Under the pieces are notes generated by a model, which saw only the letters and a list, made by a program, of their open reading frames with translations, was not told where the DNA came from and made no database searches. Of a stretch of DNA of 64,000 nucleotides, positions 35,499 to 42,717 are shown one piece after another. Location: NCBI GenBank assembly GCA_016703535.1, contig JADJBV010000002.1, positions 186,001-250,000 on the forward strand, given 5' to 3'. A program made the position numbers and the translations under genes. The stretch comes from Deltaproteobacteria bacterium. Its GTDB lineage: Bacteria > Myxococcota > Kuafuiibacteriia > Kuafuiibacteriales > Kuafuiibacteriaceae. Position 1 is the stretch's first letter; the number at the start of each line of letters is the position of its first letter.

Positions 35499-35527
35499 TG
35501 GGCTTCTCCGCGGATCCGGCCTATCCT
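35499..35527 (+). promoter_or_regulatory. Promoter TTGGGC-N17-TATCCT before a Cys-rich lipoprotein
   Basis: A -35-like TTGGGC (35499-35504) and a -10-like TATCCT (35522-35527) are separated by 17 bases. The -10 ends seven bases before the ATG at 35535, so the transcript would be leaderless or nearly so. Confidence 0.5.
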
Positions 35528-35534
35528 CGGGTCC

Positions 35535-36404
35535 ATGGGGTCGCCCAGCCAGGCGTTCGGTGGGCTGGTGGCCTTGGCCGCCCTGGTGGGGGCCTGTCAA
35601 CCTGACTTGCGGGAAGGCCACTACGCCTGCAAAGGCGACGACGAGTGCCCTTCCGGTTGGTTCTGCCGGGGGGATCAACGCTGCTGGTCGTCCGCCTCGG
35701 ATCTGCGGCCCGACACCGGCCTGCGGGACACGGGCTTCCTCCTCGATCGAGGGGTCCTCGCCGACGCCCAGCCCAGCGATGGCGCCGATCCGGACCTGGG
35801 GCCCACCGACCTCGGCCCACGCCCCGACCAGGGGAGCACCGACGCCGAACCGACGGACCTCGGGCCTGACGCCGGGGACTCGGGCTGCAGCGCCAACGTG
35901 GGCCAGACCTGCACCCGCACCGGTTTTTGTGACGCGACCTACAACTGCGAGGGGGTCTGCGATGGCGGCACCCCACTCCCCACCTGCCAGTGTGGCACCC
36001 CGACCTGCGGCGGCTGTGTCGGCGGGACCTGCGGCCTCAGCTCCACCTGCCAAAACGGCACCTGTGTCTGCAACAGCGGCGCCGACGCCTGCAACTGCGA
36101 CGGTCGGGGCAGCGTCGAATGCGACTACTGCGCGCCCGACAACAGCATCTACGGCTGCGAGACCGACCAATACGGCTGCGGGCAGACCTTTACGCTCTAC
36201 GAGGTCTGCGCGCCCTTCACCTGCGATCCGGTGGACGACTTCTGCTTTTGTGACCCGGACGAAGGCTTCTCTTGCGAGCTGATCGACGCCTGTTTTTGTG
36301 GCGTCGACGTCTGCCCTTTGCCGGGGGTCATCGAGTGCAACGGGACCTGCACTCCCGTCACGGACTGCTTCAACGTCTGCGATTCGGGCTTCTGCATCTT
36401 CTGA
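35535..36404 (+). CDS. Cys-rich lipoprotein with Asp/Pro tether
   Basis: 289 residues. The signal ends in LVGACQPDL (lipobox). The first mature part has a Cys motif (CKGDDECPSGWFCRGDQRCW) seen in Myxococcota surface proteins. An Asp/Gly/Pro-rich tether with repeated DLGP units follows (~residues 60-115). The rest is a disulfide-rich, EGF-like region with ~35 Cys (CQCGTPTCGGCVGGTCG, CNCDGRGSVECDYC). Probably exported to the cell surface; function is unknown. Confidence 0.82.
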   Translation: MGSPSQAFGGLVALAALVGACQPDLREGHYACKGDDECPSGWFCRGDQRCWSSASDLRPDTGLRDTGFLLDRGVLADAQPSDGADPDLGPTDLGPRPDQGSTDAEPTDLGPDAGDSGCSANVGQTCTRTGFCDATYNCEGVCDGGTPLPTCQCGTPTCGGCVGGTCGLSSTCQNGTCVCNSGADACNCDGRGSVECDYCAPDNSIYGCETDQYGCGQTFTLYEVCAPFTCDPVDDFCFCDPDEGFSCELIDACFCGVDVCPLPGVIECNGTCTPVTDCFNVCDSGFCIF

Positions 36405-36432
36405 TGCCAAACACCCAGGGGTGGCGATCTAC

Positions 36433-37251
36433 TCAGTAGATGAAGTTGTCGTCGCCGTCGGTGACCGTGACCAAAAGAATGGTGTCGGCGCGGATCGCCG
36501 GATCGATCATCGCCGCGGTCATCCGAATGGTGTCGGCGTGGGCCTGGGAGTAGGCCACCACGTGCAACATCTGCTTCACCCACCGGTCGGCCGGAACCAC
36601 GTTGGCGCTGCTCTCCAAGATGTCGCCGAGTTTGCGTTCGATCAGCGGCAAGGCGTCGGCGACGGTGTAGGGATCGTCGCGGGGGAAGCCGACGGCCCGG
36701 GTGACGCTGACGCCGATCTTGTGGCCGTCGATCTGCACCAAGATGTCGGTCTTTTTGCTGGTGCTCGGATCGTAGACGATCTCGGTTTCGCTCTTGATCA
36801 AGGTGGCGCCTTCGCAGCGCGCCAAGACCTCGAAGGAGAAGGCCTCCGAATATCCGGAGCTGCCGCCCGCGGTCCCGTCGGCCAAGATCTCCTGAGCGCC
36901 GGCCGAAAGGCGCATCAGGTCGGCCATCGAGTAGCCCATGGTGAAGTCCAGGTGGTTCTCGAAGTTGTAGGGCGCGGGGCCGAGCAGTTCGGTGTCATCC
37001 AGCTCGCCGCAGGCGCCACTCAATACGCCCACCGGCGTTGGACCGGCGTCGTCGGGGCCGGTGTCCCCGGGGACCTCGGCGTCGCTGTGGGTCCCGCCGT
37101 CCTGGCCCAAGTCGAGGGGCCCTTGATCACTGGCGCCCGAGTCGGCGACGCCTTGGTCCATCGGCCCGAGGTCGATCGTTCCGCCATCCCCACCGGCGTC
37201 CTCGACGAGTTCGGTGTTGGAGCAGGCCAACACCCCCAGCAGGAGCCACAT
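36433..37251 (-). CDS. Lipoprotein with Asp/Gly tether and uncharacterised globular domain
   Basis: 272 residues from the ATG at 37251, behind GAGGG. Signal MWLLLGVLACSN has a lipobox. A ~60-residue Asp/Gly tether (repeats of DLGP, DQG and DAG) leads to a ~185-residue globular domain with few Cys: YNFENHLDFTMGYSMADLMR, KKTDILVQIDGHKIGVSVTR, AVGFPRDDPYTVADALP, and a C-terminal ILLVTVTDGDDNFIY. The KTDILVQIDG/IGVSVTRA segment resembles a strand pair of PD-(D/E)xK-like folds, but I cannot establish that. It converges on the previous lipoprotein gene. Confidence 0.78.
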   Translation of the reverse strand: MWLLLGVLACSNTELVEDAGGDGGTIDLGPMDQGVADSGASDQGPLDLGQDGGTHSDAEVPGDTGPDDAGPTPVGVLSGACGELDDTELLGPAPYNFENHLDFTMGYSMADLMRLSAGAQEILADGTAGGSSGYSEAFSFEVLARCEGATLIKSETEIVYDPSTSKKTDILVQIDGHKIGVSVTRAVGFPRDDPYTVADALPLIERKLGDILESSANVVPADRWVKQMLHVVAYSQAHADTIRMTAAMIDPAIRADTILLVTVTDGDDNFIY

Positions 37252-37408
37252 CCCTCGGCGCACCGGCGTATCAGGCCCAAGGTGATGGTCACGAGCAAGC
37301 GACAAAACTAGGCCAAAACGCGGCAAAAATCGGCGAGCGGATCCGATCGATCGCGCCGGTGCGGGGCTTGGGCGGCCCCGGTGAAGGAGGACCGCGGGCG
37401 ACGGGGTG

Positions 37409-37678
37409 TTAGTCTTCGTCTTCCGGGTTGACCGCTTTTTCGCGATCGATCTGCCCAGGTTTTTGGGTGGTCAGCAGCGACCGCACCAGCTGCTTGCCGG
37501 CCTCGTCTTTGACGATCTCCAGCGCTTGGGCCTCGGCGGTGTTCGTGGAGGGCTCCCGAAGTTTCTGGGCGGCGGCGGCCAGGCTGGCCTCGAAGGTGGT
37601 TTTGGCGGGGCCGCGGCTGACGTTCTTCGCCTGAGGGGCTTGCCCGCGGAGCACGTTGCCAGTCTTGGGCGTAGTCAT
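37409..37678 (-). CDS. Small charged hypothetical protein
   Basis: 89 residues, rich in Lys, Glu, Ala and Gln, with no signal peptide or membrane helix. A helical segment (TTFEASLAAAAQKLREPST) and an acidic C-terminus (AVNPEDED) are the only notable features. The family is not recognised. It lies downstream of the convergent-overlap region and divergent from the muramidase gene, with 150 bases between starts. Confidence 0.6.
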   Translation of the reverse strand: MTTPKTGNVLRGQAPQAKNVSRGPAKTTFEASLAAAAQKLREPSTNTAEAQALEIVKDEAGKQLVRSLLTTQKPGQIDREKAVNPEDED

Positions 37679-37828
37679 CCCGCCCAGGATGCCTGAGGCC
37701 GGCGCCGTTTGTCATCCCGGGTCGCGGATCGCACCCGGTTCGGTGCACTCGCCCCCACCCCAGGGGCAGATCCCAACCAAGACGGAGGTCCCTGGGCCGG
37801 CCCGGTTCGTGCTGTAGTGAACGTCACG

Positions 37829-38914
37829 ATGGTCAGTCGGGTTCAAGGCAGCGGTGGCTCGTTGGATATTTCGGCCCTCCAGGGCCTTTCGGCCGCTGAA
37901 CAAGCGGCCCTGGTGATGTTGGCCGCCAACACCGAAAACCCGGACCTGAACCAACTCGCCCAACAGCTGGGCCTGATCTCCGACAGCTTCAGCAACAGCG
38001 GCGCCAAGATGAACCCCCAGATCGCCTCCCAAGGGCGCAACCTGGACGTCTATACCCAACACACCGGTGGTCCACTCCACGTCGGACACAAGGGCGAAAG
38101 CGTCAAAGACCTGCAGCGCCAGCTGAACGCCATGGGCGCCAACCTCGACGTCGACGGCAAGTTCGGTCCCAAGACCGAAGCCGCGCTCCGCTCCTTCCAA
38201 TCGGCCCGAGGCCTGGCGGACAACGGCATCGCCGAAGGCTCGACCCTCTCCCAACTCGGGCAAGGTGGCACGCCGTTGACCAGCGAGCAGTGGGGCAAAC
38301 ATCAGCCCGACTACCAGCGGGATGCGGCCAGCGCCGATGGGGATCGCCGCCGGACCTACGACGCCCGGGCCCGCACCCCCGAGCTGGCACCGACCATGGG
38401 CACTCAAGGTCTGCTCGACGAGATCGCCGAAGGGGAAGGCACCTCCGACGCCGCCGCCCGTCAGCACGGGTACAACTCGGGCTACGACGTGACCCTGGGT
38501 TGGGGTGCTTACGCCGACGACAAGAGCAAGCCCCTCACCGAGATGACGGTGGGTGAGGTCAAGGCCCTGCAGCGGCAGATGTTGGCCAACCCCCGCAACC
38601 ACTGGAACTCGAGCGCGGTGGGACGCTACCAGATCGTGGGCACCACCTTGCGCGGCCTGCAGCAAGAGATGGGGATCTCCGACAACGAGCGTTTTTCTCC
38701 GGAGCTCCAGGACCGAATGGCGATGCGACTCCTGGAACGGCGTGGCCTGGGCGACTTCCAGGCCGGTCGGATCTCGACTTCGACCTTCCAGAACCGCCTC
38801 GCCCAAGAGTGGGCTTCGATCGCCCGCTCCGACACCGGCCGTTCCCACTACGGTCAGGGCACCGGCACCAGCTCACGCGAGATCCAGGACGCTCTCGCCA
38901 ACCTCAACGCCTGA
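37829..38914 (+). CDS. Peptidoglycan-binding protein with lambda endolysin-like (lytic transglycosylase) domain
   Basis: 361 residues from the ATG at 37829 (a GTG 12 bases earlier is possible). Residues ~85-150 form a PG_binding_1 domain (GESVKDLQRQLNAMG, DGKFGPKTEAALRSFQ). The C-terminal ~170 residues match the phage lambda R endolysin layout: LLDEIAEGEGTSDAA with the catalytic Glu, GYDVTLGWGAY, SAVGRYQIVGTTLRGLQQ, RFSPELQDRMAMRLLERRG and LAQEWASIARSDTGRSHYG. It should cleave glycan strands. No signal peptide is evident, so export by another route, or release by lysis, is implied. There is no other phage gene nearby. Confidence 0.9.
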   Translation: MVSRVQGSGGSLDISALQGLSAAEQAALVMLAANTENPDLNQLAQQLGLISDSFSNSGAKMNPQIASQGRNLDVYTQHTGGPLHVGHKGESVKDLQRQLNAMGANLDVDGKFGPKTEAALRSFQSARGLADNGIAEGSTLSQLGQGGTPLTSEQWGKHQPDYQRDAASADGDRRRTYDARARTPELAPTMGTQGLLDEIAEGEGTSDAAARQHGYNSGYDVTLGWGAYADDKSKPLTEMTVGEVKALQRQMLANPRNHWNSSAVGRYQIVGTTLRGLQQEMGISDNERFSPELQDRMAMRLLERRGLGDFQAGRISTSTFQNRLAQEWASIARSDTGRSHYGQGTGTSSREIQDALANLNA

Positions 38915-38934
38915 CCTTCTGCTAGGATGACCAC

Positions 38935-39330
38935 GTGCGCGAACTTCGCCACGTGCGCTGGTTGGTGGGTCTCCTGCATCGAGACGAAAATGGTCGCTTG
39001 GCGATCCCGCCGCACGTGCTCCCCCAGGTTGAACAAGCGGTGCAGGCCGGCCTGGACGATCCCAAAACCGCCCCCGAACTCCTTGATCAGATCGTCCGCT
39101 TCGCCAGCGCGGCCCTGCAGCACCGCGGGGAACACGAGTTGGCCCGTACCTTGGTGTCCATGGTCTTGGCCCACCCCCTGGGGCGAACTCGCCTGGAGCG
39201 CTCGGGCGACCAAAGTTGGACCCAATTTGTCGTAAAAGATCCGACCCGGGCCCCGCTCCACGACGGCAAAAAGCCCGAGGGCAGCATCCCCCTCGGCGCC
39301 CTCTACAACAAACGACGCAAGCGCTTCTGA
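38935..39330 (+). CDS. Small helical hypothetical protein
   Basis: 131 residues from a GTG. TAGGAT at 38923-38928, six bases before the start, could be a leaderless -10. The sequence is helical and basic at the end (ALYNKRRKRF), without signal peptide. The middle DQIVRFASAALQHRGEHELA suggests a helical bundle. The family is not recognised. It converges on the outer-membrane protein gene with a 7-base gap and follows the muramidase gene by 20 bases. Confidence 0.68.
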   Translation: MRELRHVRWLVGLLHRDENGRLAIPPHVLPQVEQAVQAGLDDPKTAPELLDQIVRFASAALQHRGEHELARTLVSMVLAHPLGRTRLERSGDQSWTQFVVKDPTRAPLHDGKKPEGSIPLGALYNKRRKRF

Positions 39331-39337
39331 GCGGGGA

Positions 39338-40873
39338 TCAGAACTGAAAGCCGAACTCGGCGTCGACCTGGTAGTTGAAGTTTTCGGCGTAGGAGCCCAA
39401 GCCGTCGAAGGCAGCGCTGTTCCATTCAAAAGACTTCTGCACCCGGCCGTTGAGGAACAAGATCGGCAAGATCTGGAGGCGTGCGCCCGCGAAGATCAGG
39501 TCGTTGTCGTCCAGGCGGAACAGCGAAGTGAAGTTGCGTTGGTGGTAGGTCGCGAAGATGTCCAGGTAACGCAGGGGCACCTCGGCGTGGATCATCAGGT
39601 GGCGATCTTGGCCGACGCTGTCGGTCTCCAGGGCCACCGCAAACACCAACCACCCCGGCAAAGAGTAGGTCGCCTCCAGGTAGACGCCGAAGCGCCGTTC
39701 GTCGCCTCGCCCCAACACGTATTGGAGTTTGGTCTGGACGTCGGGCCCCGCGAGCCCACCCACCGGGATGAAGAGGAATTTTTGGAACTCGTAGGCCGCG
39801 TCGAAGTAGCTGGGGATGAAGTTGGCCTGGTAGCTGCGGATCTCGAGCCGCGTGCGGAGCAAGTGTAAGGTGTCGCCGCTGCGGAAGTTGAAGCGCCCGA
39901 GTGCGCCCAAGGTCAGGCCCGAGCCGCCCGCGTCCAGCTTGCTGAAGTCGACGTAGGTCTTGAGGTCGACGCTGTCGGTCTTCACCACCTTCACCTCGGC
40001 GTCCACGCCGAACAGGTTGACGGAGCGGGTGCTGGCCTGGGGCGCGTTGAACTCGTCCACCACCACCGAACCGACGGCGGCGTTGCCGACCGCCGGGTTG
40101 CGCAACAAGGCCCAGGGCGCCTTTTGATCGGTCGCGTAAGAGAAGCCGATCGACACCGAACGGGCCGCCCAGTTGTCTTCGCTGGTGAACAAGGAGAGGG
40201 GCTTCACGAAGCCGAGCACGCCGAACAAGGTGGCCCGGGTGACGTCGGCCAACGAGAGCTCGAAGCCGCCGTAGGGACCGTAAGCGTCCAGCTCCACGCC
40301 GACTCGGGTCTGGTTGACGTCGACGTTGGCGGCGTAGCGGCGCATCGCCTGGCCGTGGCCCAAGGTGACGTTGTGTTGTTGGCCGGCGGCCAAGTAGACC
40401 GCGTCTTCTTTGCGGCCGTAGACGAAGTAAGAGAGGAACTTCACGAAGTCCCGGGCTTCGTCATAGTCGCGTTTTCGGAGGCGCCCAGCGTTGTCGAAGC
40501 CGCCGCCGCCCGTGCCCGCGTCGGCGGCGCTGCGGATGCTGTAGAGCTCGAAGTTGAGCGGGACCTCCAGACCGATCCGCAGTCGGCGATCGAGCAAGAT
40601 CAGATCGAGCCGAGGTGCCACCGCCAAAAACAGGGTGTTCTCTTGGAGCAAGGCGCCCAGGCGCACGCCCGCGAAGGAGCGCTTCGGCACCACCCGCAAG
40701 GCACCGACGGTGATGAACTCGCCTTTGACGAAGCTGCCATCCGCCAAGGTCTCTTCGGCGGCGATGGAGGAGGTTTCGGTGGCTTCGATGCGGGCCTGGC
40801 CCGGCGCCGTCGAAGTGGTTTCGGTCTGGCCGGCCAGGGCCGCGCCCAAGATCAAGAGGGCGGTCCCGGTCAT
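39338..40873 (-). CDS. Outer-membrane beta-barrel-like protein
   Basis: 511 residues with a signal peptide (MTGTALLILGAALAGQ). The body is a run of amphipathic strands alternating hydrophobic and polar residues with frequent aromatic ends (SVSIGFSYATDQKAPW, DRHLMIHAEVPLRYLDIFAT, RFGVYLEATYSLPGWLVFAV). The chain ends in a strand terminated by Phe (DAEFGFQF), the classic BamA recognition feature of outer-membrane barrels. Function is unknown; it may be a porin-like or autotransport component. It lies 4 bases downstream of a zinc-ribbon gene, hence co-transcribed with it. Confidence 0.83.
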   Translation of the reverse strand: MTGTALLILGAALAGQTETTSTAPGQARIEATETSSIAAEETLADGSFVKGEFITVGALRVVPKRSFAGVRLGALLQENTLFLAVAPRLDLILLDRRLRIGLEVPLNFELYSIRSAADAGTGGGGFDNAGRLRKRDYDEARDFVKFLSYFVYGRKEDAVYLAAGQQHNVTLGHGQAMRRYAANVDVNQTRVGVELDAYGPYGGFELSLADVTRATLFGVLGFVKPLSLFTSEDNWAARSVSIGFSYATDQKAPWALLRNPAVGNAAVGSVVVDEFNAPQASTRSVNLFGVDAEVKVVKTDSVDLKTYVDFSKLDAGGSGLTLGALGRFNFRSGDTLHLLRTRLEIRSYQANFIPSYFDAAYEFQKFLFIPVGGLAGPDVQTKLQYVLGRGDERRFGVYLEATYSLPGWLVFAVALETDSVGQDRHLMIHAEVPLRYLDIFATYHQRNFTSLFRLDDNDLIFAGARLQILPILFLNGRVQKSFEWNSAAFDGLGSYAENFNYQVDAEFGFQF

Positions 40874-40877
40874 GCGC

Positions 40878-41225
40878 TCAGCCTCGCTTCACCCGAAGCA
40901 CCTTGCCGTTGGCCACCCGCTCGGCCTTTTTGGTCCGATCTTGTTGGCGGCTGACGATCCCGGCGCGGCAGTCCTTGCAGGAGAACTCGGCGGGAAAGGG
41001 AAAGTTGGTGCTCTCCACGCGGCCACACTCGATGCACTTCAAGCTGCGTTCGGCCAGGATGCCCGCGTCTTGATCTTCGACGCCCAAGATCTGGGCGGCG
41101 CACTTGCGGCACAAGACCCGCTCCATGTTGCGCGGCGCGAACGACAAGGTGTCGTGGGCTCCACATTCGCTGCAGACGATCGCCCGGGCGACGCGGGTGC
41201 CGTGCTCGTTCTTGGCCTTGACCAT
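40878..41225 (-). CDS. Double zinc-ribbon protein
   Basis: 115 residues with four CxxC pairs: CSECGAHDTLSF, CRKCAAQIL, CIECGRVESTNF and CKDCRAGIV. The first two and last two form two zinc ribbons. The C-terminus is basic (KKAERVANGKVLRVKRG), suiting RNA, DNA or ribosome binding. A minus-strand TAGACT at 41236-41241 ends ten bases before the ATG and may be its -10. It is divergent from lexA and co-directional with the outer-membrane protein. The function is not recognised. Confidence 0.85.
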   Translation of the reverse strand: MVKAKNEHGTRVARAIVCSECGAHDTLSFAPRNMERVLCRKCAAQILGVEDQDAGILAERSLKCIECGRVESTNFPFPAEFSCKDCRAGIVSRQQDRTKKAERVANGKVLRVKRG

Positions 41226-41325
41226 TGGGCATCGCAGTCTACCCCTCGCCCCGGGAAGAACGACCCAAATCGCCCCGCCTTGAGGGCCCGGGTCTCGCTT
41301 GCAGGAGAAACCTGCCGCTCAAATG

Positions 41326-41354
41326 TTGCGTGCACACAGGTGTTCAGCTACACT
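41326..41354 (+). promoter_or_regulatory. lexA promoter TTGCGT-N17-TACACT with LexA-like box in the spacer
   Basis: A sigma-70-type promoter reads TTGCGT (41326-41331), a 17-base spacer, TACACT (41349-41354), and the ATG eight bases on. The 17-mer filling the spacer (41332-41348, ending GTTCAGC) agrees at most positions with the motif I recall for Myxococcus LexA (CTRHAMRYBYGTTCAGS). LexA bound there would block RNA polymerase, so the gene would autorepress. Motif identity is from memory; the promoter geometry is read directly. Confidence 0.6.
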
Positions 41355-41362
41355 CCGCCCCC

Positions 41363-42052
41363 ATGCAGGGTCTTACCGAGCGGCAACGCCAAATCCTGGA
41401 GTTCATCAGTCAGCGGATCCAGGAGCAGGGATACCCTCCCACCATTCGAGAGATCGGCGAAGAGATGGGCATCCGCTCGACCAACGGGGTCAACGACCAC
41501 CTCAAAGCCTTGGAACGCAAGGGTTTCCTGATGCGGGAGGGGCTCAAGTCCCGGGCCTTGCGGCCGGTGATGGACCACGTGGAAGAGGGTGCGGTCGAAG
41601 AGGGCCCCCTCGAGCCCAACAAGGTGGTCGCGACCATCGTCCCCACCGACTCGGAGCTGATCTCCATCCCAGTCCTCGGCCGGGTCGCCGCCGGCAGCCC
41701 CATCCTGGCCGACGAACACGTCGAGGCCACGGTCCAGATCGACAGCTTCTTTTTGGGCAACCGCAAGGCCGACAAGGTCTTTGCGCTCCGGGTTTCGGGC
41801 GAGTCGATGATCGAGGCCGGCATCTACGACGGCGACTACATCTTCGTTCGCAAACAGATCGAAGCCCGATCCGGCGACATCGTGGTCGCGATGATCGACG
41901 GCGAGGCCACCGTAAAGCGTTACCAGCCCGCAGGGGACGTCATCCGGTTGCTCCCTGAAAACCGGACCATGGCGCCGATCGTGATCAAGAAGCAGGACTT
42001 CCGATCGACCTCCATCCTCGGGATCGTCTGCGGCGTCTACCGCCGTATGTGA
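41363..42052 (+). CDS. lexA: LexA repressor
   Basis: 229 residues. The winged helix is LTERQRQILEFISQRIQEQG with PPTIREIGEEMGIRSTNGVN. The self-cleavage site is Ala-Gly in VLGRVAAGSPI. The catalytic dyad is Ser in RVSGESMIEAGIYDGDYI and Lys in DGEATVKRY, so RecA-stimulated autoproteolysis is expected. A ~30-residue Glu-rich loop between the domains (HVEEGAVEEGPLEPNK) is a little longer than in enteric LexA. The promoter and putative operator immediately upstream suggest autoregulation. A TetR gene follows 49 bases later. Confidence 0.97.
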   Translation: MQGLTERQRQILEFISQRIQEQGYPPTIREIGEEMGIRSTNGVNDHLKALERKGFLMREGLKSRALRPVMDHVEEGAVEEGPLEPNKVVATIVPTDSELISIPVLGRVAAGSPILADEHVEATVQIDSFFLGNRKADKVFALRVSGESMIEAGIYDGDYIFVRKQIEARSGDIVVAMIDGEATVKRYQPAGDVIRLLPENRTMAPIVIKKQDFRSTSILGIVCGVYRRM

Positions 42053-42076
42053 AGCCCTCCTTGCCTCCTCGGGGAC

Positions 42077-42101
42077 GAGATGAAATGATGCTCGTCATCT
42101 C
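42077..42101 (+). promoter_or_regulatory. TetR operator: inverted repeats abutting the tetR start
   Basis: GAGATGA (42077-42083) pairs with TCATCTC (42095-42101), ending exactly at the ATG of the TetR gene. Nested inside is ATGATG-CT-CGTCAT (42085-42098). A related palindrome precedes the 4Fe-4S/SCP2 gene, so this is likely the regulator's own site. Confidence 0.6.
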
Positions 42102-42656
42102 ATGCGCTACCCGGATGGGCACAAAGAGCAAGTTCGCGCCCAGATCGTCCGGACCGCGGCCCGGGCGCTGAAGGAACACGGCCTCGAAGGCATCAGCATC
42201 CCAGCGCTGATGAAGAAGGCCGGCCTCACCCACGGCGGCTTCTACGTTCACTTCAAAGATCGGGACGACCTGGTGGCGGCGGCGGTCCAGCACGCCGCCG
42301 AAGAGACCGGGGAGCGGGTGTTTGGGCCCGAGGTCAAAGATCTTGGGGCCACCCTCCAACGATATCTGTCGATGGCCCACGTCGATCACCCGGCCGAAGG
42401 TTGTGTGGTCGCGGCCTTGGGCCCCGACGGGGCGCGGCAAGGCAAGAAGGTGCGCCGGTCCTTCGCTCGGGCGGCCGAGGGGTTGATCCGCTTGGTCGGC
42501 CAAAAGCTCGACCCGCGCCAAAAGGCCGAGGCACCGCCCACCGAACAAGCGTTGGCCCTGACCGCCCAGATGGTGGGGGCGGTGATCCTGGCGCGCTTGG
42601 TCGACGATCCCGCCTTGGCCAAGCGCATCTTGGCCGCGGTCCACCCCCAAAGCTGA
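42102..42656 (+). CDS. TetR-family transcriptional regulator
   Basis: 184 residues. The N-terminal helix-turn-helix is typical: EQVRAQIVRTAARALKEHGLEGISI with PALMKKAGLTHGGFYVHF. The C-terminal ligand domain (from HVDHPAEGCVVAALGPDG) has the GC-x2-AA pattern common in the AcrR/nemR-like subgroup that senses electrophiles or lipids. The start codon directly abuts its inverted-repeat operator, so it probably autorepresses, and the shared palindrome suggests it also represses the gene that follows. Confidence 0.94.
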   Translation: MRYPDGHKEQVRAQIVRTAARALKEHGLEGISIPALMKKAGLTHGGFYVHFKDRDDLVAAAVQHAAEETGERVFGPEVKDLGATLQRYLSMAHVDHPAEGCVVAALGPDGARQGKKVRRSFARAAEGLIRLVGQKLDPRQKAEAPPTEQALALTAQMVGAVILARLVDDPALAKRILAAVHPQS

Positions 42657-42703
42657 AGAACTCTTCCCTCGCTGCATCCAAGCCGTGAGGCTTGCCGAAA
42701 GGA

Positions 42704-42717
42704 ATGATGATCATCAT
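42704..42717 (+). promoter_or_regulatory. Perfect 14-bp palindrome ATGATGATCATCAT, second TetR operator candidate
   Basis: This self-complementary 14-mer overlaps the ribosome site and start region of the 4Fe-4S/SCP2 gene and matches the centre of the tetR operator (ATGATG-N2-CRTCAT). Binding would block translation initiation or elongation of polymerase. Site identity is inferred from the similarity. Confidence 0.55.
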
